DNA from: Perkinsus olseni
Lineage: Eukaryota; Perkinsozoa; Perkinsida
Length of the DNA stretch: 64,000 nt
Reading direction: 5' to 3'
Assembly: GCA_013115125.1 (NCBI GenBank)
Contig: JABANN010000025.1
Coordinates: 57,665-121,664, forward strand
The notes below the pieces were generated by a model. The model searched no databases. It was not told the origin of the DNA and worked only from the letters and a program-made list of their open reading frames with translations. This document shows, piece after piece, positions 1-12,700 of this stretch (its first letter is position 1; the number at the start of each line of letters is the position of its first letter). The position numbers and the translations under genes were made by a program.

Positions 1-832
1 CGGCAACGGCGTGGGCTCTGCCGCGGGCGGGAAGTCGAACTCATCCCAAGCGTAAGCCCTTGCACATTCGACGTCTTCGTGCCAGGTACCAATCCAATCC
101 TTGTCCGAGAGGGCTTCGAAAACTGCATCGGCAGAAACACCAGAGATGTGGCACACGAGCTTCACGCATGGCATAGAACCATCGCCATCGGGGCACTCCT
201 TCTCCTTGCACCAAATCGTGAACTCTTCCGAAGCCTCGATGAGGTTGTCGAAGATTTCGTGGGTAGACACTTGCCACGCCTTCTCCTTGATCACAAGGCA
301 TGCAGCAGGCAGCGGCACCCGCTGCGGCGGTAGCACCAGTGACAGTCGGCTGAGAGATGCCGAGTTGCCGCGACACGATATAAAGTTGGCACCACGAGAG
401 ACGGATAGGACCGATTCACTCCCGGTTGATAGTATTGATGGACGCTGCATGAATAACCATGATGACGACGGGGAATGATCGTTGGTGACTGCCTTCGAGG
501 ATAAGGCCGACATGAAGCTCACCATCTGGGCGGGGGCCGTCGCACTACATATCGAATGGAACTACCAGGAGACTCACATCACTGCCTACCATCATCTCAC
601 TATGCTCTCACCGAGCGTGATGGCGAGTCATCGAAGTAAGGCGCGGCCTTCAAGTCGACCGAATAGCGACTCCTCCCTTGGAAGTACTGACAGGAAAACA
701 CGTATGAGCTTCACAGTTGGATTGCCTCACACTGTTGGCAGTTGCAGCATACATCCTTAGAGGAATGTTTGGCACAGCTGAGGGGTCACTTGCACCGGCC
801 AGCATATCACGACCGTCTTCGTCTACCGCCAT
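1..832 (-). CDS. START-like lipid-transfer protein, 3' end outside window
   Basis: Unsure of the family, but the last readable exon (about 342 to 1) encodes a segment with the spacing of a START domain core: a short beta strand (PCVKLVCHIS), then GVSADAVFEALSDKDW and a Trp-containing stretch (TWHEDV). This resembles the GVSP..VF..L.D...R..WD signature of START proteins, which carry lipids or sterols between membranes. Phase-compatible splicing gives a start at 832 (MAVDEDGRD), an exon ending near residue 34, an exon with YFQGRSRYSVDLKAAPYFDD, and an exon beginning MVSFMSALSS. The gene runs off the left edge, so its C-terminus is unknown. The 5' exons have no recognisable motif and are less certain than the START-like exon. 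Confidence 0.5.
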
Positions 833-1889
833 ATCATCGGAAGTGGAACCCGGACAACTCTATCACGCGCTCAAATCACCAATTGACAACACCACAAGAA
901 ATCACACAGGGTGAGAAACTTCCAGAATGAGGAACAGACACAAAATTGCACCAGGGTGTCCGTATTGTAGAGAAGGCCTACGGCCGTAGGTCCTCCAGAT
1001 TACGAAGAGACTCCAGCAACAACTGCCCATACCCGCTGTCATCACGTACATACGGCCAAGTGTAACAGAGCAGGCCTAACGGAGACAGCACAGAAACTAC
1101 CTTGAGAATAGGAGAAACAAGCAAGTTGCCAATACATCGAGGCTCGAAGGGAATCCCTGAATGAGACGACCGCGTCGAGCTAAAAGATACATTGTCGAAT
1201 GTATACAATAACAGCTTAGATGTAGTAAGCTGGAAAGGAAAAACCTAGACAAAACAGTAGGCGACGGGTAGTTGCCATGAGTGGTCCTGTACGACCAAGA
1301 GGCAGAGGCCAGCCAGCGTCATCGATCGGCACATGTTCAGAGAGGATCCTCTAAGGTGTTGTGAACTGATCGTGATGATCGAGGGGAGTACACACTAACC
1401 CTCACAGCAACGATACCGCTCACAACGTATCCACACGCAAGTACTCGACAGCCGAGTACTACACTTCTGATAGACGACCGATAACGTCAGGAAGCCTGTT
1501 ACTCGCATTTAAAGGGTAAACGGAGTCGCCGAAAGGGCAGCAACGATCCGACTGGACGACGTATAGATTAGGATAATCATATAAGAATCAAACTGTGTAA
1601 CTCTCGTCGGAATGAGGCCTCCTGCCACTAGTGCTTCTGTGGAGCCTCACGACGTGGGCGCATAAACCGCACATGAGAATTCAACCACCGCCATCTTCAA
1701 CAGCCCATTGCCATAGCCAACTGACACATAGCAGGTAAGGGTTGATGATGTCGGTGACCTAGAGCAACGCGGCTCGAGCCAGCGTTGTCAAAATGTACAG
1801 ACCGACGAATAGAGTCTTGTAGAACCGCATAAGCGACGAAGAAGAGGAATCAGAGGAAACACAGGGGGCCACAACCACAGGCGAGACAT
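833..1889. other. intergenic, no gene supported
   Basis: I see no open frame with protein-like composition joined by credible splice sites on either strand. The stretch separates the start of the START-like gene from the stop of the first CCCH gene, both on the minus strand. Confidence 0.4.
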
Positions 1890-3010
1890 CTAATCCTCGT
1901 AGTGCTCCTCGGAATACATTCTCGGCCTTCTATAAGTCGGAGTTTGGACCTGAGCACCGAGGTGGTGGAACACAGGGGCGGCCTCCCACGAAGCTTACCA
2001 TGGAGCAAGAGGCAGATCTTCTCACACCGAAGCTGCTACTAGGAGTCATCACTTGCTGCTGTGGATGGGTGTAATACTCAGGGGCAGCAGCGTAACAGGG
2101 AGACTCCGGCTGAGGAAAAACAAATGGTCATACCGGCGTCGAAAGCTAGAGCCGTATTACCTCCCACTGAGGTTGCTGAACAACATAATAGGCACCTGGA
2201 GTGCTGACGTAACAAGGAGAGGAGTAACAAACAGGGCTATAGTAGACCGGGAGGGGACCATAACAATTCGAGTAGGACTGAGCAGAGAAAGCACGAGTCG
2301 CGAGGGATGTCCGAGACGCGTGCTTACCACAGCCATGGACGGCAAGGAGCCAGTCGACGCTCGCTTGGGTAGACCGTAAGGAGGCATCTGGGGGCTCACA
2401 CCGTTACGAGAAAAAGAACAGTATCGAGGGCTGGCAGGGGGCGAGCACGAAGAGAGACTCTGCAGAACAACCAAGGCAATAACGAATACTTGATCATTGA
2501 CTAGAAGCCCCTACGTCTGAGTCACCAGCAGAGGTCAGCTCGGCAGCGCTTTTCTCTGCCTCTCTCTTTCGCATCCTGAGCAACTTCTGCTGGGCTTTAG
2601 CCTCAGCGCGTCGCTTCGTAATAAGACTCGGATCGTTATGCTCCTTCAAGCTGTGAGCGAATCTAACGACAGACACCAAGATACGGAACTCACAGCAACA
2701 GCAGCGGCAGCGATAGTCCTACCTGCAGGAGTTCTCCAGACGACACTTTCCTCGCTTGAAGTGATCGCACAGAGGCTTCGTCTTGGCTGGCTCCTGGCAG
2801 CAAAGACCACTACATAGAAAACAAGACCAGAACCCACACTACCTTAGCCGACACATCGCTTTGAGTGGAGCCAGAATTACTTATATCGTCCTGGACACCC
2901 GGAACGGCCGGCTTGATCTCAACTGCAGAATACCCTTCACTCACGGCTTCTGGGTACGATTCGCTCGATGACGCTACGTCGGCAGTGCTCTCGATTCTAA
3001 TAGATGACAT
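1890..3010 (-). CDS. CCCH zinc-finger protein, paralogue A
   Basis: Seven exons join in phase: 3010-2843, 2793-2723, 2662-2515, 2459-2328, 2277-2161, 2109-1999 and 1949-1890. Introns are about 45-60 nt. Across the second intron the protein reads C-DHFKRGK-C-RLENS-C-RFA-H, a C-x7-C-x5-C-x3-H CCCH finger, a fold that usually binds RNA. It is followed by a Lys/Arg/Glu-rich helix and a long Ser/Pro/Tyr/Gln-rich tail ending EEHYED. The acidic N-terminus starts MSSIRIESTAD; an upstream in-frame Met is possible. The neighbour at 3440-4473 has the same finger, the same following motif (RFAHSLKEH/Y) and the same end (FYED), so the two are tandem paralogues. An RNA-binding regulatory role is inferred from the finger alone. 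Confidence 0.75.
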
Positions 3011-3439
3011 TACAGATGCTACCGATCGGCAGTTAAAATTGAGCTGTACAAGCTGCATAAGGTGCATCACATCTATTCGCGGAACACGACACCTTCAACA
3101 ACGAAGCAGTGGCGATGGTGCTTAACGGCCATCAGTCTGTGGGCTGATACGCACCGAAGGCGTAGTTCATAATCAGTGCTTTTGAAAGAAATACTAGTGA
3201 GTGAAAAAAATGCTTCCATTTGATGGAGGGCCGAGTCATCGCGAGCTTAGGGATGCCCGCTAGAAATAGCGATATGTATACACATAGGACGAGACAAGAA
3301 ACACTCGTCGGTATTTTGAAAGTAAAACGACGACCGACACAAAGGACCAGCCCACGGTTAAATATATAGCCAGGTACTGGACGGACAGCTGGCTTCACCA
3401 AATCGTAATTATAATAATAGTCAGACTTAGATGATGCCA

Positions 3440-4473
3440 TCAATCTTCGTAAAACTCCGGCTCAGCAGCACGCAATTGCTCAGCCGTATAAACAGCCAAG
3501 GACAACTGAGCGACAATGTCACCGTTATACCGAGCGTGGGAGGGTAAGCTCCTACCTGGTACGCCGCCCAGCCTAAGGCATCACTTGCACGCTCGGTGGT
3601 ACAGGTCGAAGCCTGAGCATCAGAAATCAGGAACCCCCTCGAACTACGCTTGTCGAGAAACTACTCACCTTCGTCGGAACAGTGATACAGCTCCTAGACC
3701 TTGGCCTTTGCTTTGGACCGCCACTCAAGCTTAGGTCTAGACGGCCGGAAGAACTTCTCTCAGCCTCAGTAGGAGGCGCGCTCTTCGTGGTCCTCGTATG
3801 AGTAGGTACAGAACTCTTCAAGAGAGATGGGACAAGCTGAACAGGGTGGTGGACAAGTCAGCCAAAGCGCGACCACCGCTCGAAGACGGAAATGCGACCA
3901 AAAACCGTTAGGCGAGCGAAATACGCGCTCCCAGCGTCACGCGCCACAAAATTAGACCACGAAAAACAAACAACTTAGCAAACCAACTCACCAGTCTTGA
4001 TGTCGGGCGCAGCAGCTGCGCTGCGACAGAAGAAGCAACAACCGGGACACTGTCCTCCGACCTCCCCTCTTGCTGCTGCTTCTCTTCCTCCTTCGCACGA
4101 CGTGAATCGACCAGCTCAGGATGATGGTACTCCTTCAGAGAGTGGGCAAAACGACAGGCGTTGCCCAACCTGCACCGATCGTTCTTAAAGTACTCGCAGA
4201 TGGGTCTGTAGGCAGCAGCAGTGGTAGACCAGGAAGAGCGTCCACGGTCCTAAAGAAAAGGATGGTAAGGCATTAGTCTTGAAGTTGACGCCGCCAATAG
4301 CGGAGTGAATTCGAAGCTGCGCCGCGAGATGACCAGGACTAGCACACTTGTTACTAGCGTGATCGGTACACCGCGGCAGTGGACAGAGGTGAGTGGACTC
4401 AGTGGCTTACATGGTCAGCCGAGGATCTCCTTGCAGAATGTCGACTCGGATACTTCTGACGTTTAAAGGGCAT
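3440..4473 (-). CDS. CCCH zinc-finger protein, paralogue B
   Basis: Five exons join in phase 0: 4473-4411, 4249-3992, 3836-3669, 3612-3556 and 3505-3440, giving about 200 residues from MPFKRQKYPSR to EFYED. Residues about 36-54 read C-EYFKNDR-C-RLGNA-C-RFA-H, a C-x7-C-x5-C-x3-H finger. A basic/Gln-Glu helix follows, then a Ser/Thr/Pro-rich linker with an Arg/Ser stretch. The protein is basic at its N-terminus, which fits nucleic-acid binding. It lies 429 nt upstream of paralogue A on the same strand and probably arose by tandem duplication. The finger is not interrupted by an intron here, whereas paralogue A has one inside the third Cys-Arg codon pair. Confidence 0.75.
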
Positions 4474-5116
4474 TAGAGTCACTTAAGAATGATAACTTCA
4501 CAAGCGGAGTGATAGGAGATGTTGTTGCACGCATGGCCAGCGGCACGTGTGCAGGGCGAGCGAAAATTCGCCTCATCGCTGACGATCGACAATCTGGGAA
4601 TCGAAGCCTCGATAAAGAGCCAAACGTATCGATCGGGTGCTCTACAGGGTACGGCAGGGTCGTACATATTGAGCCCGGGCATTGAGCATCCAAGAGCGGA
4701 GTACAGACGAAGCAGCTGCATCTCTCGACGTGGGGGCGCGCCCTGAAATCGTTTCAACAACACTCAGTGCGACTCTTGCAATCTTGCTGTTTCTCAAATT
4801 CACACGGCGCTCCTTGTCAAGGCACCTGGATCGCGTCGTGGCAAACAGCATCACCCCGTGCAGCGTTAGCCATCCGCCCGACCTTGTTTGGCACACGAGG
4901 ATGTCAATAGACCGTTGCTCTCGCGTTGAGTATCCACGTCGAGTTTCGCCGAACCTGGCTCCTGGAAGCCCAAGATAAGGCGACGTAACCCCCGTCATGT
5001 TGTGTCAGTGGAGGCTCATCACTCGGCAGCATCACACCGCTTACTGCTCGGCGGTGGTTACACGAGTATGGGTACGATACTGTTGAGTTTTCCAGCGATT
5101 TTATCGTTGTAATCAC
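4474..5116. promoter_or_regulatory. divergent intergenic region between CCCH gene B and Sec16
   Basis: No protein-like frame stands out in these 643 nt. The two flanking genes are transcribed away from each other, so promoters for both should lie here. A splice-acceptor-like tract (TTGAGTTTTCCAG) ends about 25 nt before the Sec16 ATG and could serve for spliced-leader addition; this is inference. Confidence 0.35.
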
Positions 5117-8100
5117 ATGTCAACACAACCACCACGTATAGGAGGTGGTCTTTTTTCGAAGTCCCGGCAAGAAGGTCGGAAGGCCAATGCTGATGGAGAT
5201 GGGAAGCCTCAAGAGGGTGATATGGGGAAGGTAGTAAAGGGAAGGGCCAACATCCTCCAGTGACTTCAGCTCGATCATTTCGGCTTGTTGAAAGACCGTC
5301 ACTAGTGTGCTAGGTGGAAGTCGCCTTAAATTCTTCCCTCAGGTTACCGCCCCTGTATCGCTGCCTACCGCCCCCTCGCGTCAGGCTGTGGGGACGGCCG
5401 AGTCGTTATTCTCTCCAACGGGCTCGAGCTCCCTCCCCGGCATCTTCGGGGCCACCAGCAGCAACGGCAGCCAGACTACGAATAGTGACAGTAATACAAC
5501 TGAAGGGAAGTCCGCTGAGCAGGCTGGGACGGGCCAGTCGCCCAGCTCCCCCCCGCCACCACCTCCGCCCGAGGTGGGAGCATCGGATAGGACCGGGAGT
5601 GATGAGAAGTCCTCCGTGCACTCCGAAGGGGCCGAGCGCAACCCTTCGCTGGAGCGTCCAGTTTCGACAGCGGCCGAGTCGGTTTTAGTGGCGTTGCGGT
5701 CGGTGGTGGACAGTGGCGGTGAATCTGCGAAAGAGAAGGGCGGCAACAATGCCGCAGGGGAGGGTCAAACCGAGGCCGCCGATGTGGCCTTGGCGGAAGG
5801 GGAGCCTCCCAGTGGGCCTCCGCGGTATGTGTCCTCCCATCGGACTCCGAAGGCCATCAGCGCCAACTCTAATCCGTTCGGAGCAGTCGCCTCGCGGGCT
5901 GGAGAGCGCACGGCTCGAGCAGGGGTCACATCCCCGAGGTACGTCAAACCGTTCCCGCCTGGCATGCACGCCGACAGCGGCGACGATGGTAGTAAGGATG
6001 GACAGCGTGGCACGGAGGCTGAGGGGCAGGAGCCGATGGCAGCGCCGCCCCAGAGTGGCAGTAGGAGTGTGCACTCCTCGCAACGACATGTACCCGAGCC
6101 AGTGAAGGCGTCCTCTGATCCCTTCGGCAGCGTGCCTCGGCCTAGAACGGAATCAGGGTCCCTGGGCAGCCCAGGTGTCACCTCCCCTCGCTACGTGAAC
6201 CCCTTCCCGGAAGCCATGCATAAGCCTCTGGGTTCACCGAGGTCGGGCGTGGTGATGCCCCCCTCCTTCCACCAGGAGGCGGACTTCCCTCCGCGCCAGG
6301 CGCTGGACGCTAAGGCTCTCTTTTCCGAGGATGATTGGACCAGTTTTATACCACCTGGTGGCGACCGGAGCGGCCAGGAGGAGGTTGAGGCGGCGGCGGA
6401 GCACTCCGTCATGCATTGGAGCGATGGTGATGCAGCGACTCAGCCTGATGCAGCGGCGACGGCCCCGAGTCAGCAGCCCGATGGTCAGACTGGGCGTAGC
6501 TCGGCGGCGGAGACATCTCCAGAGGGGGTAGACGGGGATGCAGCAGCCACGACGACTGAGGCAGAGGAGAAGATGCCAACGTCGACGGCGTCACCAACGG
6601 CAGAGGAGCAGGCCCCAGCAGCAGCCACGGTCCCAGCAAAGGCAGAGGAGAAGGCCCCAGCAGCAGCCACGGTCCCAGCAAAGGCAGAGGAGAAGGCCCC
6701 AGGGTCGACATTACCACCGAAGGCAGAGGAGAAGGCCCCAGCAGCAGCCACAGTGCCGCCGAGGGTAGACGAGAAGGCCCCGGCAGCAGCCTCTGTGCCG
6801 CCGAGGGCAGAGGAGCAGGCCCCAGCAGCAGCCTCTGTGCCGGTAGGGAGTCCAGGCGTGCCGACAGCGGCGTCACTTTTTGAAGACTCTATGTCGCCGG
6901 TAGACTTCATATCGGGTACTCGTCCCCCAGCCCTCAGCTTCAGTGCTCTGCTACATAGCCAGGAAGCACAGCAGCAGCAGCAGCAGCAGCAGCCAGAAGT
7001 CCCTGTTACGACTGAGAAGGAGAAGGGTCGGACAACCCCTCCACCGGTTATTCCGGAGAAGCCGCAGGGGAAGGAGCGTGCTCGGAGGTCGACGGATGAT
7101 CTTCCAGTGCCTGGCGTGGCCTTCGGGTTCGGTGGTGAAGTTTTTGAAGTGTCTGGGGGCAGGGTGAGCAGCGTGCCATTTCCTCGCGAGGTAGCGGAGG
7201 AACTCCGCTCCTACCCTGGACCCTTTACTCCGTCCACTCCGAAGGCGGTGGTCCAACAGTACTGCGAAAGGATGGTCGCCGGTACCAATGGGGACGAGAG
7301 GATCTTGTGGGAGCTGCTGGCGGTTCTCGCACGGGAAGATACTAATCCCACTAACTGGCAGGAGAAGGTCCGTGGTGCCCTGCTCGAGGGGTCAACCATC
7401 GGTAACGGTGTTGATTCACTGGTGCGGCTGTGCTGTGCTGCTGCCGCTGACGATGCTAAGCTGGACACCTTTGTTAAGAGCGAGACTGAAGACGTGGACT
7501 GGGCCTGCGTCCTAGCCTTGGCCTCCACTCAAGGACCTGACAGCTTCCGCCACTTTATGGCCCTCTACGGCGAGAGGGGTATCGCTACAACGCACAGGGA
7601 TGTTCGAGAGAGCCCAGCGAGGTTGATACTGCAGCTGGTCGTGGAGACCTTCACCGGTGAAGGGACTACGGACGAGATGGGTGCGGAGAGCCTCGACCTT
7701 TGGGCAGTGGCGGCGGTCCTCTTCCTCCGGATGGCGGCGTTCGATCGAGCCGCTGTCGGACTTCGAAGATTGGCCGACTCCCTCATGCACGCTGGTAGGG
7801 TCCCAGCGGCTGATGTTTGCTATATCCTGGGCAAAATGATTAGCGGACCGAAGCAGCTATTCGACCCCGTCGATGACCCCAATGCTCTCATGTGCATGCT
7901 ACTGGTAGATCATAGGGATATATCCCAGCTCAGCCGTATCCTCCAACCCCGGGCCCTTCACGCCTCGGAGGTCCTGGAGTACGTCGGCCCTGCTGCAGTG
8001 GAGCCCTCCTTGGTACCCTTCAAGTTCGTCTATGCCCAGCGCCTGGCTGAGTGTGGCCTACTGGACCAGGCCTCAGCCTACTGCAAGGAGATTTATCAGT

Positions 8101-9489
8101 ACATGGGAGATCAACCCGCAGGAAGATACTCGAAGCATCTAAGGAATCTTGTGGGTGACTTTGGTAGAAGGTTGACCTTGCACAGAAGATACGTTCCTGA
8201 GGCGGAGCTGTGCACCTCGGACTACAAGTTGGATGAGTCGGATAACAAGCGTGGGCTTTGGGGTGGCCTCAAGTCTTTGGCTGCTGGCTCCCGCCAGACG
8301 ACGCCGGAGAGCACTTGGGCTAAGGTAATACCAGCAGCGTTCAGGGTATCGTTTTATCTGTCCTTTTCAGCCTCAACCAGCTCCTTCGAGCGCTGCTCAA
8401 CCAGCGCCTCCAAGCGCCCCTCAAATGGCTCCAGCCCAGCATCATCAACGACCAGCCGCCACGGTACCTCCCCCTGTGCAGGTGCCTTCCACTGCCGAGC
8501 CTCCTGCCATGGTCACACAGCAACAGCAGCCTCCGACGGCGCCAATGCCTGTTGGTGCTATGCAGGGACCACGCATTGATACCGAAGCTAATCCCTTTGC
8601 CCATCCCCAGCCCGCAGCGGCACCTCCACATCAGCAACAACAGCATACTGCTTCCCGAGGGCAATGGTCTGATGGCCCTCATGTGACGGCGACGGGTATT
8701 GCTCGACCCCATCCTCGAGAAGGGGCCTTGCCTGGCTCGGGCAGCTTGGTGTCGCCTGTTGCTAGTCATGCTACACCTATTGGCTTCCACCCGGAGTCGA
8801 TGGCTACGGCTCCTCCTTCTTCGGGACAGTCGATGCAGGTCGGTGGTCCCTCCTCTCCACCTCTGCCCCACCGCCAAGGGTCGATAGCATCACCACACCC
8901 TCTTCAGGGCGTGTCTTCTCCCTCCTCTGGGAGGGCACATCGGCTGCCGAGTGCTGCCTTCTCTAACGCCGGCATGGCCAGCCCACCACCGCCCGTGCCC
9001 GGCCAACAGCCTGGCTTTTTTGATGGTCAACAACAGCAGTATGGTTATGCTGACTCCATGCCCCCTCCGGGCGGCAGGCCTCCCCTGATCCCACCGAATC
9101 AGCAGTGGGGATCGAGGCCCCGGGTTCAAACCACGGAGAGAGCATCTAATGATCAAAATCACCCCGATGCACTTGAATCTGCTGGAAAGTACCTCGGTGG
9201 TCTACTAGGCGGTCTGAAGTCTGCGGTGGCAGGGATATCAGAGTCGCTGTCGGGCTCCTCTCAGCCCGAAGGGGACCCCTACGCACTGGGCGAGGAGAAT
9301 ACCTTTTACTATGACGAGGTGCGGAAGGAATGGCGTCAACGGGGTCAGCCAGAGGGGCAGGTCTCCCCTGTTGCAGCAGCACCTCCGGCACCTGCAGCTC
9401 CACTGGCGCCGCCTCCTACTGGTTTTGCACCGACTCAGAGGAAACAGTATACACAAGGGAACTATGTTGACGTTATGCGCTTTGGTTGA
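5117..9489 (+). CDS. SEC16: COPII coat assembly protein Sec16
   Basis: Three exons join in phase 0: 5117-5230, 5343-8324 and 8371-9489 (introns 112 and 46 nt), giving about 1404 residues. Sec16 is the ER-exit-site scaffold that binds COPII coat subunits and Sar1. The conserved central domain lies at about residues 648-980, with the helical-repeat signatures PAADVCYILGKM, the LLVDHRDI segment, the SEVLEYV helix and FKFVYAQRLAECGLLDQASAYC. The N-terminal half is disordered: two copies of a TSPRYV.PFP..MH motif, a run of Ala/Glu/Pro repeats and a polyQ tract. The C-terminal exon is Pro/Gln-rich and ends with GKYLGGLLGGLKSAVAG and an FYYDEVRKEWRQRG helix, as in other Sec16 tails. I chose the ATG at 5117 because its exon splices in phase; the large frame alone has no upstream ATG. 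The next gene also acts at the Golgi. Confidence 0.9.
6582..6850 (+). repeat. coding minisatellite in Sec16 (about 42-nt units)
   Basis: About six imperfect units encode A-E-E-K-A-P-A-A-A-T-V-P-(A/P)-K-like segments. The array sits in the disordered N-terminal region of Sec16. The long open frames on the opposite strand here are by-products of this biased composition. Confidence 0.8.
6967..6993 (+). repeat. CAG repeat encoding polyglutamine in Sec16
   Basis: An uninterrupted run of eight or more CAG codons lies between the Ala/Pro repeats and the conserved domain. It is a length-variable microsatellite in a disordered linker. Confidence 0.8.
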
Positions 9490-9700
9490 TTCTTCCTAGT
9501 CGTTATCATCATCATCGTCATCAGCAACAGTACTGTACCTATTCTCTGTCTCCTCGGCGGCGGCGATCAGCTTCCCTTTTTCAGTCGTTTGCTGCTGCCC
9601 GTCACACAGGGGCTGTCATAAATTTGATACCGTTACACTGCCAAGGCTGTTGAGTTTGAAGAGTCATAGAGGGAGGTACTGGGGTCAGCTAGTTCCTCAG

Positions 9701-12700
9701 ATGGATCTGTTTCGGAAGATTAATGACATCCTGGATGCCGCTGACGCTGAGGATGCCGAGAGGAAGAGCGCCGCCACCAGCGAGGACCTCAGGGTAATAC
9801 CGGTACTCGACTCTGGATTAGACGTGAGGGCTTCAGAACGCCCATGGTGGCCGTTCGACGGTAGACACTAGTCAGAATGGAGAGGCCTTGGGGACCCCTT
9901 CGAGGGTTGGAGGGGAGGTACGGCCGTCGTGGCCTCTGCTGTGCCCTCGAGTTGGTCTCGGTTCAGGCTAGGCCCGGCAGTGGCTCTCGATGGGCTGCTG
10001 GGGGGTCCTCCTGGGTGAAGGGCCTCTCTGATAGGGCCAGTGCAGCCCTTCAGAACATATCCCCGCCATCCCGTGCGCCATCAGCAGCAGCGACAGGGGC
10101 TGAGCACGTGTCCCTCGGGGCCTACCCGCGGCCCGCCCAACCCGAACCCTCCGCAGTGGTGCCTGATGACCTCTTCGGGTCGGCTGGGGATGGTCATGAT
10201 AATGACGATCTGCTGGTCTGGGAGAGTGAAGCAGCGACATCGACGTGGAGACCGAAGGAGCAGCAGCAAGCTGAGGTGGCCACCCTTCCTGCTGCCCCCA
10301 CGCCCAGTGACGTCTTCGGCAACGCGGCTGCAGACGCTGCTAGGGTGATATCGGAGGAAGAGGAGGGCAGCGATGTAGCGTCGGGTGAAGCTAAGGAGAT
10401 GCCGGTGTCCCCAAGGTCTCCGGAGGATGCCATCATGGCGCGGGAAATCGTCCCAGTGCCGGCTGCTATTGCGCACCCTCTGGCGCCAGGAAAAGCGCAG
10501 AATGCTGGCGGCCAGCAACTTGACGATGCAGACGTTGAATCCGGCGCGGAGGTTGTTGAAGATACACAGGGGCCCGACCTAGGCACCGCTGAAGGGGCGG
10601 AGAGGGAGTCAGAGGCCGATGGGGCTACAGCGCTGGGTGCTGATACAGCACGGCTGCCGGAAGATGAGCAACCGGACCGATCTCCAGAAGAGGAGTCTCC
10701 CCGCTCTCCACCACCTCCCCCTGCAATACCCGATACCACTGACGAGAGCCCTTCCCTGTCCACCACTCCCCGCCAGTCTGAGGCGTCCATGAGAGAGCGG
10801 CGTGAGATTGATGGCAGTAGCAGCCCGGCAGAGTCCTCACCACAGCGAGACGACACAGACCACAGCCCAGAGGGCTGCGGGACCGGTAGGTTGGCGTGTC
10901 CGTAGGCTGAATAGCTTGGCCCCTGTCAGTCGTCGTGGAGGGCAGTGGCTCCTCTGGGGAATCTGGCAGCAGTCGTGTTGTTGTCGAACCCAATACGCGG
11001 ATGTTAGTGGAGAAAGCCGAGGTTGGGCTGCTTCGCTCCGCTAAGATCAGTCGCATATTTCAGAGGCTCGAGAATCTGTTGTTGGAGTCGTCCTCGAGAG
11101 TCAACGACCTCGAGAAGGCCCTCCAGCTGAAGGAGGGGGAGATGCGGGATCTGCAGCACACCTACGCCGAGGAGATCTCCAAGGCAGTTGGCCGTGGGGA
11201 CGGGTGGGACGTGATGGCTCTCGGCGGCCCAGGCCTCACCAGCTTCTTAGGTCGCTGCAGAGTCTCCGTCGAGAGATGCAGAAGCTGCGGCAGAGGTGTG
11301 CTGACCTCCAGGAGGAGGTCCAGAACCAGATGAAAGGCTCTGAGAGGGACGTCGAGGCCGCCAGACAGGAGATGGAGGGGGAGGTAGGCTGAGCTACTCC
11401 CACCACCCCTGGAGGACTGCGCTGCTGTTCCAGTTGGCTTTGCTACTGGGCCAGAAGGAATCGTCAATAGCGGATCTTAAGTCGCAGCTGGCGGCAGAGA
11501 GGAGTAGGCGAAGGCACTCGTGAGGGATGCCTGAGGTATCGCGGCCTTAGGTCGGTCGGCTCAGCTCGAGGGAGACCTCGCAACAACTCGTAGTAAACTG
11601 AAGGACAAGTAAGGGCGTTCTGGGAGATCAATGGTGTGCCGACCAGTGCGGCATCAGGGACGCCACATCCACCAGCGAGCTGGCCAAACTTCGACGACAA
11701 CTCAGCGACTATTCCGAGAGCAACGCAGAGTTGAAGAACGCGTACGGGCGGTGCATCCTCATCGAGCACCCTCCACTGGTCGTGGTCGTTGCAGATACGC
11801 GAACGCTAATGCCGAAGTCGAACGGACATCGGCCGCGGTAGCTGACGGCAACAAGAGGACCGAGGAGCTGGAGAAGTCCCTGGCCGCTGCAGAGCTTCGG
11901 GCTGAGGTGGGGCATCTCCCTTCATCCTCCTGTCCTGTAATTCTGATCTCAGAATGCCTCCTCGGAGTCGGCCAAGTTGGCCCAACAAGTTTTCGAACTC
12001 CAGTCGAGTCTTCACGAGAAGGATCTCGCAGCCACTACAGCGGGAGCGGTGGAAGCTGCTAAGACAAGGGTCTCGCAGTTGGAGGTACGGGGGCGTGTTA
12101 CCCAAGGCTTCCGGCAGGGCTGGGGTTGTTCAGGACGCCCTGAAGGAGAAGGCCGACAAGATTGAGCAGGCGGAGGAGGAGCTGCGCCGGACGACGGCCC
12201 GAGCGGACAGCGACAAGGAGAGGTGAAGCGTAGCGGCGGCCTCTCAGTGGTGCAGGGACTGACCCTCAGGTTCATGGCTCGGATATCGGCATTGGAGTCG
12301 GACCTTGCTGCCGCGAAGACAGCTTTGGGAAGGCAGTCATCTCCGCCCACCACGGACTTGCAGGTCGGCGACCGCTGTAGTCGGTGCGACTGTTCATCAG
12401 TGGCGCCTTCAGGAGACCATCACGCGGCTGCAAAAGGGGATGACGCAGGCCGCCCAAGGCCACATGCGAGAGGTGGAGGTCCTTCAAAAACGGTACAGGC
12501 TAGCGCACCTCCGATGATGCTGTTCGCTACATTCTCCCCTCAGGATATCCGAGAAGGACCGGCGCATCGAAGCTCTGGTCTGCGAGGTTAACGTTTACCG
12601 CAATGACCAGCAGCAACAACAGCAGGAGTCTTCGTCGTACAAGGTAGGCTGGATGCCCGCTCCCGAGACGCCTTGGCCATTCTCCTCCAGTTTGGCGGTG

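Noticed and set aside
6409-6910. Long minus-strand frames opposite Sec16
   Set aside because: They arise from the Ala/Glu/Pro-biased repeat on the coding strand and contain only low-complexity residues.
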